Positions 43,781 to 53,890 of a stretch of 64,000 bases of DNA are shown here, piece after piece (the first letter of the stretch is position 1; each line of letters starts with the position of its first letter). Position numbers and translations under genes: made by a program. The stretch is from contig NZ_PIOB01000005.1 of assembly GCF_002909255.1 (NCBI RefSeq), forward strand, positions 310,001-374,000, written 5' to 3'. The stretch comes from Arenibacter hampyeongensis (GTDB lineage Bacteria; Bacteroidota; Bacteroidia; Flavobacteriales; Flavobacteriaceae). The notes under the pieces are model-generated. The model did no database searches. It was not told where the DNA came from and saw only the letters and a list, made by a program, of their open reading frames with translations.

Positions 43781-46624
43781 ATGGATATTAATTCGTGGGA
43801 CTGGATATTTCAGTTGTTGGGACGCTTTCACCCTATGGTGGTACATTTTCCGATTGGCTTATTGGTAGTGGCCATTTTTTTGGAATTTTCTACTCTTGGA
43901 GGCAAAAGACAAGGGCTTAGGGAGGGTATTAATTGGATGGTCGCATTGGGAGCTATATTTGCTGTGCTATCTGCCGTTTTGGGCTGGCTGCTTCGTACCC
44001 ATGAAGATTATGTAGGTGATTTGGTCCAATTTCATCAGAATGTGGGTATTGCAACTGCAGTTTTTGCCGCCATTACCTGGTTCTTGTTGCGGAATACATT
44101 AAGAGGTAAACTTGCCCATTATGGCTATTATAGGTTTGGACTGTTTGCAACTGTACTGTTGCTGGTTGTCGCCGGTCATTTGGGGGCGAGTCTTACACAT
44201 GGGGAAGATTATTTAACCAGTGTCTTACCGCATAATCAGGATTCTTATGACGATGGAAAGGCCACGGTACTATTGGCGGAATTAAAGGGGTTGGATTCAC
44301 TGTCCGAAGCTCAACAAGAAGATCTTAATCTTGGTGTAAGAGCAATTATAGCACATAATTGCTATCAATGTCATAGTGAAAATAAGCAAAAGGGCGAATT
44401 GGTATTGGACAACAAACGTGGGGTTTACCAAGGAGGGAAGTCGGGTCCAATTATTGTAGAAGGTAAGCCGGGGGAGAGTGAGATGTTCCGAAGAATAAGT
44501 CTTCCTCCGGATCATGACGAAGTAATGCCCAAGAAGGGAAAGGTCTTGAAGAGCAATGAAATAAAATTGATCGAATTATGGATCAAAAACGGGGCAAAAT
44601 GGTCCGATGGGGCGCTTAAGATTTTTCCTGAAGCCGAGTTGGCCTTGTCAATGCCCGATATTCCCAAGACTAGCAATGAAAAACATCCCATAGATAAGTT
44701 TATGGATGTCTATTTTAAGGAAAATAGGTTGAAATGGCCCCAGGTGGTGGACGACAGAACATTTATTAGACGTGCCTCCCTGGATATACTTGGCCTGCTA
44801 CCCGTGCCAGATAAAATAGATCAATTTGTAAACAACGGCGATAAGGGGAAAAGAGAAAAGCTTATAGATGAATTGTTGGGAGATAAGCATAATTACACCC
44901 AGCATTGGTTGAGTTTTTGGAATGACATACTCAGGAATGATTATAGTGGTCCCGGATTTATAACGGGTGGTCGTAAACAGATTACAGATTGGTTGTACCA
45001 TTCCCTAATGGATAATAAGCCCTATAATATTATGGTCAAGGAATTGATAAATCCAAGTGAAGAATCGGAGGGGTTTATCAATGGGATTAAATGGCGGGGC
45101 TTGGTCAATGCCAGTCAACGCACCGAGATGCAGGCCGCCCAAAACATTGGTCAATCTTTAATGGGAGTCAATGTAAAGTGCGCTTCCTGTCATAACAGTT
45201 TTGTAAGCAATCTTACTTTGGAGCAATCCTATGGGTTTGCCTCTATTTTTGCAGATTCCATTATGGAATTAAATAGATGCGATATGCCCATTGGGAAAAT
45301 GGCCGAAGTAAATTTTCTATATCCGGAATTGGGCTCGGTAGAGGCGGAAAGTGTAAAGGAGCGATTGCTATTGCTTTCAGAGGTCATGGTAAAGCCCGAG
45401 AATGGTAGGTTGTACAGAACTATCACAAATAGATTTTGGAAACGTTTTATGGGACGAGGGATTATTGAACCCGTAGACGAAATGGACAATGAACCATGGA
45501 ATGCCGATTTGTTGGATTGGTTGGCCGCTGATTTTGTAAATTCTGGGTTTGATGTTAAATATTTAATGAAAATGATAATGACGTCCAAGGCCTATCAATT
45601 GGAGTCTACCCGCATGGAAAATCAGGAGAATTTGAAAAAAGGGTACGTATTTAATGGGCCGATCCTAAGGCGATTAAGTGCAGAGCAATTTTCGGATGCC
45701 GTTAGCCAGGTAGTTGCCCCTATGTATTATGCGGCGGCATATGACCCCAATAATGAAGGTTTGCCTTATAACAGGGTTTGGCATAGGGAAGTTAAGTTTG
45801 ATCGTGATGTATTGCCCGAGCCGGGAACGAGATATTTCCGACATGGCTTCAATTTAACGGGGAAAAAAATCCAGACAGCAAAGGCACTGATTTCCGTAGA
45901 CCATTCCTATACCCTGTATCTCAATGGTAAAATAATTTCGGAGGGAACGGATTGGAGAAAAGTAGACAGGTTAGAGGTTGGGGACAAGCTTATTGAAGGT
46001 GAAAATGTATTGGCTATAGAGGGAACTAATGAGGGAAGCATTGCCAATCCGGCAGGTATCCTGTTCTCAATGAAAATCCAATTTGAAGATGGATCGGAAA
46101 TGCTGGTTACCTCCAATGATAAATGGAAAAGCACTGATAAACAACCGAAAGGAGAATGGGTACGATTAATATTTGATGACAGCGATTGGCAAGGTGTCCG
46201 TAATTATGGATCAAATAACTGGGACAAGTTGGTGAATTTTACTTTTGAAAATACAGAGCGGGAATTTGCCAGGGCCAGCCTAGTAAAGCAACATCCATTT
46301 ATGAAGGTGATGGGCAGGCCTACTCGGGAAAATGTAGCCACCTCAAGAGATGAACAGGCTACCTTGTTACAGGCTCTGGAGTTGACCAATGGAGAGTATT
46401 TTAATGGCGTACTTAAGGAGGGGGCAGAGGCATGGCTTAAAAAGTATGGGGATAAGGACGAACAAATAGTGCTCAACCTATACCAAAAAACATTGGGTAG
46501 AAATCCAACAGATAAGGAAAAGGGGATAATGCTCAATGCATTGCAGACAGGTTCAAAAGAAGAGGCTTTGCAAGACCTGTTTTGGTCGATGTTTATTTCG
46601 CCCGAATTTCAATTTATATACTAA
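43781..46624 (+). CDS. Membrane-anchored DUF1549/DUF1553 cytochrome-like protein
   Basis: A 947-residue protein. The first 140 residues carry about four TM helices (FHPMVVHFPIGLLVVAIF). Then a planctomycete-type cytochrome C domain with CYQCH (194-198), DUF1549 (about 305-500) with a second CASCH (467-471), a split DUF1553 and a beta-sandwich insert (about 655-790, TLYLNGKIISEG) like exported carbohydrate-binding folds. It likely transfers electrons in the periplasm for oxidation of a glycan or amine; this is inference. It is coupled (6-nt gap) to the DUF1501 gene, the usual pair. Confidence 0.86.
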   Translation: MDINSWDWIFQLLGRFHPMVVHFPIGLLVVAIFLEFSTLGGKRQGLREGINWMVALGAIFAVLSAVLGWLLRTHEDYVGDLVQFHQNVGIATAVFAAITWFLLRNTLRGKLAHYGYYRFGLFATVLLLVVAGHLGASLTHGEDYLTSVLPHNQDSYDDGKATVLLAELKGLDSLSEAQQEDLNLGVRAIIAHNCYQCHSENKQKGELVLDNKRGVYQGGKSGPIIVEGKPGESEMFRRISLPPDHDEVMPKKGKVLKSNEIKLIELWIKNGAKWSDGALKIFPEAELALSMPDIPKTSNEKHPIDKFMDVYFKENRLKWPQVVDDRTFIRRASLDILGLLPVPDKIDQFVNNGDKGKREKLIDELLGDKHNYTQHWLSFWNDILRNDYSGPGFITGGRKQITDWLYHSLMDNKPYNIMVKELINPSEESEGFINGIKWRGLVNASQRTEMQAAQNIGQSLMGVNVKCASCHNSFVSNLTLEQSYGFASIFADSIMELNRCDMPIGKMAEVNFLYPELGSVEAESVKERLLLLSEVMVKPENGRLYRTITNRFWKRFMGRGIIEPVDEMDNEPWNADLLDWLAADFVNSGFDVKYLMKMIMTSKAYQLESTRMENQENLKKGYVFNGPILRRLSAEQFSDAVSQVVAPMYYAAAYDPNNEGLPYNRVWHREVKFDRDVLPEPGTRYFRHGFNLTGKKIQTAKALISVDHSYTLYLNGKIISEGTDWRKVDRLEVGDKLIEGENVLAIEGTNEGSIANPAGILFSMKIQFEDGSEMLVTSNDKWKSTDKQPKGEWVRLIFDDSDWQGVRNYGSNNWDKLVNFTFENTEREFARASLVKQHPFMKVMGRPTRENVATSRDEQATLLQALELTNGEYFNGVLKEGAEAWLKKYGDKDEQIVLNLYQKTLGRNPTDKEKGIMLNALQTGSKEEALQDLFWSMFISPEFQFIY

Positions 46625-46630
46625 CATAAA

Positions 46631-48082
46631 ATGAATAAGGATTTACATAGTAGTGCGAGAAGGGATTTTGTTAAAAAGATGGGGGCAGCCAGTCTGGCGG
46701 CAGCTTCTACCAGCATTCCCTTGGCCAGTTTTTTAAGTTCCTGCAATTCGGTTCCAGCTATAACTTCCAAAGCAGATACCGTTATCTTACTGTGGATGGC
46801 AGGGGGAATGGCCCATACTGAAACATTTGACCCCAAGGCTTTTGTACCTTACACAAAGGGAGTGGAGAGCAAAAGGGTTTTAAGTACGTTTCCTAAAGTG
46901 CCCACAATAGTGGACGGATTACATTTTTCGGAGGGACTCGAAGGGATAGGGGGTGTAATGGATAAAGGTGCTATAATCCGCTCTTATAAATCAGCAGATC
47001 TTGGTCATATACTACATACGCGTCATCAGTACCATTGGCATACCTGTTATGAGCCGCCCCAGTCTGTGCAAGCTCCACATATAGGTGCCTGGATTGCCAA
47101 AGAAATGGGACCTGTAAACCCAGTTATTCCTCCATTTATAGCCATGGGACAGCGATTTACTGTTGGAGAGGCAGAGGAATTAAAGGCATTTCATTCTGCT
47201 GGATTTCTGGGGAGTGAATATGGTCCGTTCCTAATACCGGACCCGTCTACAGGTTTGGATAGTGTAAGGCCACCACAAGGCATGTCGCTAAAAAGGTTTG
47301 AAGCCCGCTATAAACTTTATAAGGAGTTGGCCAATAAGAGTAAGATTATGGAGGGCGGTAGTGATTATCAAAGGGAGTCCCTGATGCGTTCCATGGAACA
47401 ATCCTATCGGTTGTTGAATTCTCCTGAAGCCAAGGTTTTTGATCTATCACAGGAGCCCAAAGAGGTGTATGATACCTACAATACAGGTAGGTTTGGGTTG
47501 GGGTGCCTTTTGGCAAAAAGATTGGCCATGAACGGCGGTAGGTTCATCAGTGTTTCAACGGAATATGAACCCTTTCTTGGATGGGATACCCACGAAAATG
47601 GCCATACCCGGGCGGCAAAAATGAAAGAGCTAATAGACCGGCCAATAGCACAACTCATAAAAGACTTGGATGAATCAGGGCATTTGGATAGAACGCTTAT
47701 AATTTTGGCCAGTGAATTTAGCAGGGATGCTATTATGGAAGGCCGACCAGGAGTGCCCGTGCAGGACCAGGTAAATCAACCGGACATCATCGAAGACGAG
47801 AAATTCTATGGTATGCATAGGCATTTTACCGATGGTAGCTCCATACTCATGTGGGGTGGTGGAGTTGAGAAAGGTTTGGTGTATGGTAAAACAGCGGATG
47901 AACGACCCTGCTCTTCAATTGATAATCCAGTGGTGATCGATCAGGTGCATCAATCCATATATCATGCCTTGGGTATGGATCCGGAAACAAATTATACTAT
48001 TGAAGGTAGACCGTTTTATACCACTCCGGATGGACAAGGTAAACCAATATTGGACTTGTTTGGCGAGAGAATAGTGACCTAA
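46631..48082 (+). CDS. DUF1501 exported protein
   Basis: A 483-residue protein with a twin-arginine signal (SARRDFVKKMGAASLAAASTS). It belongs to the DUF1501 family, an alkaline-phosphatase/sulfatase-like fold. Visible features are VILLWMAGGMAHTETFDPK, HTRHQYHWHT, the WDTHENGH motif and DRTLIILASEFSR. It is the partner of DUF1549/DUF1553 proteins in Bacteroidota and Planctomycetes; the enzymatic role has not been settled. It is translated right after its partner. Confidence 0.88.
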   Translation: MNKDLHSSARRDFVKKMGAASLAAASTSIPLASFLSSCNSVPAITSKADTVILLWMAGGMAHTETFDPKAFVPYTKGVESKRVLSTFPKVPTIVDGLHFSEGLEGIGGVMDKGAIIRSYKSADLGHILHTRHQYHWHTCYEPPQSVQAPHIGAWIAKEMGPVNPVIPPFIAMGQRFTVGEAEELKAFHSAGFLGSEYGPFLIPDPSTGLDSVRPPQGMSLKRFEARYKLYKELANKSKIMEGGSDYQRESLMRSMEQSYRLLNSPEAKVFDLSQEPKEVYDTYNTGRFGLGCLLAKRLAMNGGRFISVSTEYEPFLGWDTHENGHTRAAKMKELIDRPIAQLIKDLDESGHLDRTLIILASEFSRDAIMEGRPGVPVQDQVNQPDIIEDEKFYGMHRHFTDGSSILMWGGGVEKGLVYGKTADERPCSSIDNPVVIDQVHQSIYHALGMDPETNYTIEGRPFYTTPDGQGKPILDLFGERIVT

Positions 48083-48220
48083 ATACCTACCTGCGTTAAT
48101 ACAAGTGAAGTGATAGAGACCAATAAGGCGAAACTGAAATAATATAAATAAATAGCCATGCTATATTTGGGGAATAATATAACTCGGAATTGTATTGGTC
48201 TAGAACGGTAGGGTCCAGTT

Positions 48221-48349
48221 TCAATTAAAGAAACCAAAAGCTGCTAAAATCAGACAGACTACCACAGCTAATAGAATGGCGACCAATACTACTACCATAA
48301 GGCTAAGGAATCCATTGAGCACCCTAGTGCCAAAAGTAACATCTTCCAT
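48221..48349 (-). CDS. Small membrane protein candidate
   Basis: Forty-two residues from ATG 48349: MEDVTFGTRVLNGFLSLMVV then VLVAILLAVVVCLILAAFGF, ending FN. It has one long hydrophobic segment, an acidic start and its stop at 48221. It lies alone in the 400-bp gap 48083-48483, the rest of which holds nothing I recognise. No relatives are known to me, hence moderate confidence. Confidence 0.4.
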   Translation of the reverse strand: MEDVTFGTRVLNGFLSLMVVVLVAILLAVVVCLILAAFGFFN

Positions 48350-48483
48350 AATATTAAGAATTTAATACAATTTAATGAATTATCCTTAAATTATGATGGG
48401 TTTCAGAGTCAAATCCGTTAAATGACTTTGAAATAGTATACTAATCCGTTGTATTGTTAAAATTTTCGATAAACTACTGGAAA

Positions 48484-49818
48484 TCAATCGATATTATTTT
48501 TAGATCTACTCAGTTTTTTGCCGAGTTCCTCGAGGGTAATTCCCTTGGTTTCCGGCATCATAAACATCACAAAGAGCAATTGCAACACCATCATAAAGGC
48601 GAAGAATCCGAAAACAGGTCCTGGACCTACCCAAGCAAAAAGTGCGGGGATAGAGGAGGGTATTAGCCAGGCCAGTACCCAATGTACAGAACTGCCAAAA
48701 GCCTGACCGGTTCCTCTTAAATGATTGGGGAATACCTCCGAAATAAATACCCAAATTACCGCACCCTGACCTATGGCGTGGGATGCAATAAATAGGAATA
48801 GAAAAATAGGGACTGCCATGCCTTCCCAGTTTAAAATAAAAGCAGCTGCTACCAGTGATAATGAAATTATATAGCCAATAGAGCCAAAATACATTAATTG
48901 CTTTCGACCTAGGCGGTCAATCAGAAATATACCCAATAGGGTAAAGATGAGGTTGGTGATACCGATTCCTATACTACTGAGCAAGGCAGTACTTTCACCT
49001 AATCCCGCAGCCTCAAATATTCTAGGAGCGTAGTACAAGAAAGCGTTGATCCCAGAGAATTGATTAAAAAATGCGATTAGAAAAGCCAGAGTCAATGGGA
49101 ATCGATATTTTTTCATAAAAATACTTTCGGAGGCAGCGGCACCTTCTTCTCCGTAGGCAATTTCAGCTTCCAATTCTTCCAATGACAGATCTGGATTTAT
49201 GGAATACAGAATTTTTTTGGCCTCTTCAGTTCTGTTTTTGGTCAAAAGCCATCTAGGACTTTTAGGAACAGTAAGAACAAATAAGGTATAAATTATAGCA
49301 GGGAAAGCTTCAACGCCCACCATCCAACGCCAATCGTTTTCGCCCACATTACTGAGGGCATAATTGGACATGAAGGCCACAAGGATTCCAAATACAAGCA
49401 TAAATTGGTATAGGCCAACCAATCTTCCACGATCTTTTGCTGGAGCAATTTCAGAAATATAGGCCGGGGCCGCCACTGTTGATGCACCAACACCCAAACC
49501 GCCAATAAATCTGAATATTCCGAAGGTAACGGGATCATTGGCAAAAGCAGATCCTATGGCGGAGATGGAGTAAAGGATACCTATCCAAATAAGAGTATTT
49601 TTTCTGCCAATTTTATTAGTAGGAATTCCACCTAAAATTGCTCCAATAACGGTTCCAAACAAAGCCATGCCTATTACTACCGTTCCATGAAAGGCTTCCG
49701 AGGAGTTCCATAAAAGTTGTAATTTTTTTTCTGCCCCTGAAATAACTACAGTGTCAAAGCCAAATAAAAATCCGGCCAAAGCGGCAATAAGGGAAATGCG
49801 AAGAATTTTGGAATTCAT
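48484..49818 (-). CDS. Sugar porter (MFS) family transporter
   Basis: A 444-residue, 12-TM transporter from the ATG at 49818 (MNSKILRISLIAALAGFLFGFDTVVISG); an upstream ATG adds an unlikely tail. Family signatures: FDTVVISGAEKKLQ, GRKN/DRLGRK loops, PKSPRWLLTKNR, FSGINAFLYYAPRIFEAAG and PETKGITLEEL. It likely imports a hexose or similar sugar with a proton or sodium ion. A single gene, with no metabolic partner close by. Confidence 0.9.
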   Translation of the reverse strand: MNSKILRISLIAALAGFLFGFDTVVISGAEKKLQLLWNSSEAFHGTVVIGMALFGTVIGAILGGIPTNKIGRKNTLIWIGILYSISAIGSAFANDPVTFGIFRFIGGLGVGASTVAAPAYISEIAPAKDRGRLVGLYQFMLVFGILVAFMSNYALSNVGENDWRWMVGVEAFPAIIYTLFVLTVPKSPRWLLTKNRTEEAKKILYSINPDLSLEELEAEIAYGEEGAAASESIFMKKYRFPLTLAFLIAFFNQFSGINAFLYYAPRIFEAAGLGESTALLSSIGIGITNLIFTLLGIFLIDRLGRKQLMYFGSIGYIISLSLVAAAFILNWEGMAVPIFLFLFIASHAIGQGAVIWVFISEVFPNHLRGTGQAFGSSVHWVLAWLIPSSIPALFAWVGPGPVFGFFAFMMVLQLLFVMFMMPETKGITLEELGKKLSRSKNNID

Positions 49819-49878
49819 AATCTGGTTTGTTGATTTTTGTAAAGCTAACAAAAAAAGCAAACCAAATGTATGGACTAT

Positions 49879-50115
49879 TTAAGATAGGGCAATTTTTGGG
49901 TTAAGGGTATCCCTTGTTTTGGACTTTTGTCCATTTTTTGTTTTGGGAGCCTCTTTTTCAGGTTGTGGTTTCTGAATATCCTCCTTTTTTGGAGATGGAG
50001 CTTCTTTTTCTGGTGGTGTGGTGCCTTGTTGTTCTCCCATAGGTTCCCTACATGAAAAACAGGAAAGCACTAAATAGGATACAGCAACCAAGGTGAGAAT
50101 TCGGGAATATTGCAT
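49879..50115 (-). CDS. Small Pro/Glu/Lys-rich lipoprotein
   Basis: Seventy-eight residues with a lipobox-like LSCFSC (Cys22) and a tail made of PPEKEAP, PSPKKEDIQKPQPEKEAP repeats, low complexity and charged. It may be an outer-membrane spacer protein. It starts 16 nt after the KDO transferase stop and could share its transcript. No domain can be named. Confidence 0.6.
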   Translation of the reverse strand: MQYSRILTLVAVSYLVLSCFSCREPMGEQQGTTPPEKEAPSPKKEDIQKPQPEKEAPKTKNGQKSKTRDTLNPKIALS

Positions 50116-50131
50116 AGTCGTACATAGGTGT

Positions 50132-51367
50132 TCATAGTAATGTACGTATATGGGTCATGATTTGGACGCTTGCTCCCTTATTTTCAGAGACATAAGTTCC
50201 GTTAATGTTTCCAGTTTTTGATAGATACTTTAAGTCCCCTAATAGCTCACTTATTAAGGTGTTGAATTCCATTTTGGATTTAACTACCAATATTCCACCT
50301 TTGATGACCAAGTCTTCGGCTTCCTTAAACCCCCTAAAGTTTGGTCCAATTATTACAGGAATACCGTGCACGGCAGGTTCCAATGTGTTGTGCAATCCAG
50401 TGGCAAATCCACCTCCTACATAGGAAATGTCCGCATAACTATAAATTTTGGTCAGCAGCCCAATGGTGTCTACTATAAGAACTTCATAGTCGGTTAGATC
50501 TTTATTCTCAATCTCAGAAAAAAGTACAGTTTTTTTATTTATGGATGCCCTTAATTTGTTGATATGTTCCAATTTAATGTTGTGCGGGGCAAGAACAAAT
50601 TTTAAAGTGGATTCGCCAGAATTGATATAAGGCACCAAAATTGCCTCGTCTTCCGGCCAAGTGCTGCCAGCTACCAAAGTTTGGGTATTGTTCTTAAATT
50701 CTTCCATGAACTTTAAACTGTTGTCCCGATGGAGAATTTCAATTACCCTATCAAATCTTGTATCTCCGCTGATATCTGTATTTTTGATGCCAATCCCGCT
50801 TAATAATGCAATGGATTTGGAATCCTGAACAAAAATATGGGTAAAATTGCCCAAGGCCTTACGCATAAATCCCCCAAAACTTTTGAAATAAATTTGATTG
50901 TCCTTGAAAAGAGCGGAGATAAGGATAGTTGGTATTTTCCGTTGCCCCAATGATTTTAAATAATTGGGCCAAATTTCGTACTTAACAAAAATCACCAGCT
51001 TGGGATCAACGATGTCCAGGAATTTTTTGGCGTTTTTTGGGGTGTCCATTGGCATGTAAGTAATCATATCGGCCGCAGCCGTATTTTTTTTGACCTCATA
51101 GCCCGATGGGGAAAAGAAAGTGACCAATATTCTATATGCCGGATAATCTTTTTTTAATTGTTCTATTATGGGAAGGCCTTGTTCAAATTCTCCCAAAGAG
51201 GCAGTGTGTATCCAAATTATTTGATCACCCTTTGTAATGTTCTCTTGCAGGTAGGATAGTACGCCTTTACGACCGTTTACGAAAAGTTTGATTTTTGGAT
51301 GGAACAGCGCTATCAATTCCAGGAAAAGAGCGGATAATTGTACGGCAAAATTATATATAGCAAACAC
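50132..51367 (-). CDS. waaA: 3-deoxy-D-manno-octulosonic acid transferase
   Basis: It adds KDO to lipid A at the inner membrane. I place the start at GTG 51367 (FAIYNFAVQLSALFLEL), since the ATG at 51424 overlaps the divergent gene's upstream region and adds residues outside the family. The product has 411 residues. Motifs: WIHTASLGEFEQGLPIIEQL, VTFFSPSGYEVKKN, LVAGSTWPEDE, APHNIKLEHI and ADISYVGGGFATGLHNTLEPA. The glycosyltransferase-30 pattern is complete. Confidence 0.9.
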   Translation of the reverse strand: MFAIYNFAVQLSALFLELIALFHPKIKLFVNGRKGVLSYLQENITKGDQIIWIHTASLGEFEQGLPIIEQLKKDYPAYRILVTFFSPSGYEVKKNTAAADMITYMPMDTPKNAKKFLDIVDPKLVIFVKYEIWPNYLKSLGQRKIPTILISALFKDNQIYFKSFGGFMRKALGNFTHIFVQDSKSIALLSGIGIKNTDISGDTRFDRVIEILHRDNSLKFMEEFKNNTQTLVAGSTWPEDEAILVPYINSGESTLKFVLAPHNIKLEHINKLRASINKKTVLFSEIENKDLTDYEVLIVDTIGLLTKIYSYADISYVGGGFATGLHNTLEPAVHGIPVIIGPNFRGFKEAEDLVIKGGILVVKSKMEFNTLISELLGDLKYLSKTGNINGTYVSENKGASVQIMTHIRTLL

Positions 51368-51482
51368 TGAATCTTGGTTTGGGGCTAAAATACGCTTCTT
51401 TAAATAAATTCCATTGGCTGCCAATCCTTATTTTTGTAATATTGTTTGCTCCAAACCAAGTTGGGAATCTAAGTTTTATTCA

Positions 51483-52637
51483 ATGAGGAAAATACAAATG
51501 GTTGACCTAAATGGTCAATACGAGGTCATAAAGGAGGAAGTAAACGCCTCCATCTCCAATGTTCTGGAAACAGCGGCATTTATTAACGGTCCAGAAGTAC
51601 ATGCCTTTCAAAAGGAGTTGGAGAACTATTTGGGTGTAAAGCATGTAATTCCATGTGCCAATGGTACCGATGCGCTACAAATAGCCATGATGGGACTTGG
51701 TTTAAAGCCCGGTGACGAGGTGATAACCGCAGATTTCACTTTTGCAGCAACGGTAGAGGTAATTGCCCTTTTGCAACTAACTCCAGTTTTGGTAGACGTG
51801 GAACAGGACAGTTTTAATATAGATCCAATAGCCTTGGAAAAGGCCATTACTCCCAAAACCAAGGCCATAGTACCTGTACACCTTTTTGGTCAATGTGCCA
51901 ATATGGACGCCGTTTTGGAAATTGCCGAAAAGCATAGTCTATATGTTATAGAAGACAACGCCCAAGCAATTGGCGCCGATTATACCTTTAATAATGGTGA
52001 AAAGCAGAAAGCCGGTACTATGGGCCATGTGGCGGCAACCTCCTTTTTTCCGTCCAAGAACTTGGGATGTTACGGTGATGGTGGTGCAATATTTACCAAC
52101 GATGATACTTTGGCGCATACCTTAAGGGGTATTGTGAACCATGGGATGTATGAACGTTATCATCACGATGTTGTGGGGGTGAACTCAAGATTGGACTCAA
52201 TACAGGCAGCCGTGCTACGATCAAAGCTATCACGATTGGATGGTTATAATGCCAGTAGGAGGGCAGCAGCAAAAAAGTATTCAAAGGCCTTTAGTGGCAA
52301 TAAGAATATTATTGTCCCACAAATGGCGAATGGCTGTAAGGAGATATGTGATACATGTGATTGTCACGTGTTCCATCAATATACCTTGAGAATTTTGAAC
52401 GGTCAACGGGATGCTCTGGTAAAACATTTATCTGAAAAGCAAATACCATGCGGGGTGTATTACCCAATACCTTTACACAGGCAAAAAGCTTATTTGGATG
52501 AGCGTTATAAGGAGAAAGATTTTCCGATAACCAATCAATTGGTCAACGAGGTTATTTCTTTGCCAATGCATACCGAGCTGGACGATGAGCAAATCGCGTT
52601 TATTACCGAAACCATTATTCAGTTTATAGATAAATAA
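51483..52637 (+). CDS. DegT/DnrJ/EryC1-family sugar aminotransferase
   Basis: A 384-residue PLP enzyme from ATG 51483 (MRKIQMVDLNGQYE); a TATTTTTG box precedes it at 51429-51436. Motifs: PCANGTDALQIAMMGLGLKPGDEVI, DNAQAIGADY and the PLP-lysine segment FFPSKNLGCYGDGGAIFTND. It converts a keto-sugar nucleotide to an aminosugar, likely for surface polysaccharide. It is followed by galE after 71 bp and is divergent from waaA, so the area is envelope-polysaccharide related. Confidence 0.92.
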   Translation: MRKIQMVDLNGQYEVIKEEVNASISNVLETAAFINGPEVHAFQKELENYLGVKHVIPCANGTDALQIAMMGLGLKPGDEVITADFTFAATVEVIALLQLTPVLVDVEQDSFNIDPIALEKAITPKTKAIVPVHLFGQCANMDAVLEIAEKHSLYVIEDNAQAIGADYTFNNGEKQKAGTMGHVAATSFFPSKNLGCYGDGGAIFTNDDTLAHTLRGIVNHGMYERYHHDVVGVNSRLDSIQAAVLRSKLSRLDGYNASRRAAAKKYSKAFSGNKNIIVPQMANGCKEICDTCDCHVFHQYTLRILNGQRDALVKHLSEKQIPCGVYYPIPLHRQKAYLDERYKEKDFPITNQLVNEVISLPMHTELDDEQIAFITETIIQFIDK

Positions 52638-52708
52638 TTGAAGGTCATTTCGGACTGCCCTTGTAGCAGATCAAAATATAAACAAAAATTTAAAATAAAA
52701 ATCATTAC

Positions 52709-53725
52709 ATGAAGATACTCGTAACGGGAGGTTTGGGATTTATAGGTTCCCATACCACGGTAGAATTGCAGAATAAGGGCTATGAAGTAATTATTATTGA
52801 CGATTTATCCAATTCAACGGAAAAGGTTTTGGATGGTATTGTGGCCATTACGGGGAAAAGACCCACTTTTGAGAAACTAGATCTTAAAGAAAAGTCAAAA
52901 GTTGAGGATTTTTTTAAAAGACATCACGATATAGTTGGCGTTATTCACTTCGCGGCTTCCAAAGCGGTTGGTGAAAGTGTGGAAAAGCCCTTGCTGTACT
53001 ACGAGAACAATATAGGCACTTTGGTGTACTTGCTTAAGGAGCTTTCCCAAAAGAATAATTCCAGTTTTATTTTTAGTTCATCCTGTACCGTTTACGGACA
53101 AGCGGATAAAATGCCCATTACCGAGAGTGCGCCCGTAAAAGCAGCAGAATCACCTTATGGGAATACCAAGCAAATGGGAGAGGAAATAATTCGTGATACC
53201 TGTAAGGTAACGCCAGGAATAAATGCCATTGCGCTTAGATACTTTAATCCAATGGGGGCACATCCAAGTGCTGAAATAGGAGAATTGCCCATTGGTGTAC
53301 CACAGAATTTGGTGCCGTTTATTACCCAGACAGGCATTGGTCTTAGAGAGCAGCTTTCGGTTTTTGGCGGGGATTATCCTACCACAGATGGTACTTGTAT
53401 TAGGGATTATATTCATGTGGTGGATCTGGCAAAGGCCCATGTAGTGGCGTTGGAAAGACTACTGAACGGTAAGAACTCGGAGAACTATGAGGTTTTTAAT
53501 GTGGGTACAGGTAAAGGCAGTACCGTTTTGGAGGCCATAAAAAGTTTTGAAAGGGTGTCCGGAAAAAAATTAAACTATAAAATTGTTGACAGAAGACCTG
53601 GGGACATTACCTCTGCCTATGCTGATACGACCAAGGCCAATAAAGTTTTAGGCTGGAAGGCAGAATCCACATTGGATGAGGCTATGAAATCGGCCTGGCT
53701 TTGGGAACAAAAGGTCAGAAAATAA
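52709..53725 (+). CDS. galE: UDP-glucose 4-epimerase
   Basis: A 338-residue extended SDR. NAD-binding GGLGFIGSHTTVEL, catalytic SSSCTVYG and SPYGNTKQMGEE (Tyr-x-x-x-Lys), and the C-terminal YADTTKANKVLGWKAESTLDEAM. It interconverts UDP-glucose and UDP-galactose in the cytoplasm. It follows the aminotransferase gene and probably feeds polysaccharide synthesis. Confidence 0.93.
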   Translation: MKILVTGGLGFIGSHTTVELQNKGYEVIIIDDLSNSTEKVLDGIVAITGKRPTFEKLDLKEKSKVEDFFKRHHDIVGVIHFAASKAVGESVEKPLLYYENNIGTLVYLLKELSQKNNSSFIFSSSCTVYGQADKMPITESAPVKAAESPYGNTKQMGEEIIRDTCKVTPGINAIALRYFNPMGAHPSAEIGELPIGVPQNLVPFITQTGIGLREQLSVFGGDYPTTDGTCIRDYIHVVDLAKAHVVALERLLNGKNSENYEVFNVGTGKGSTVLEAIKSFERVSGKKLNYKIVDRRPGDITSAYADTTKANKVLGWKAESTLDEAMKSAWLWEQKVRK

Positions 53726-53890
53726 ATCTTGAAAGCTTACTTGGATTTTAGGATAAGTTTTGGCACAACTGATAGGTGTCAATAATTGAACGACAGTCTA
53801 TTTTGGGGGTTAACATATAAGGATTAAGTAATTTTCCTGGAATAAAGCAACCCGCGCGAAGATTTTGTATCCTTCTAAAAAATAAAGGAA

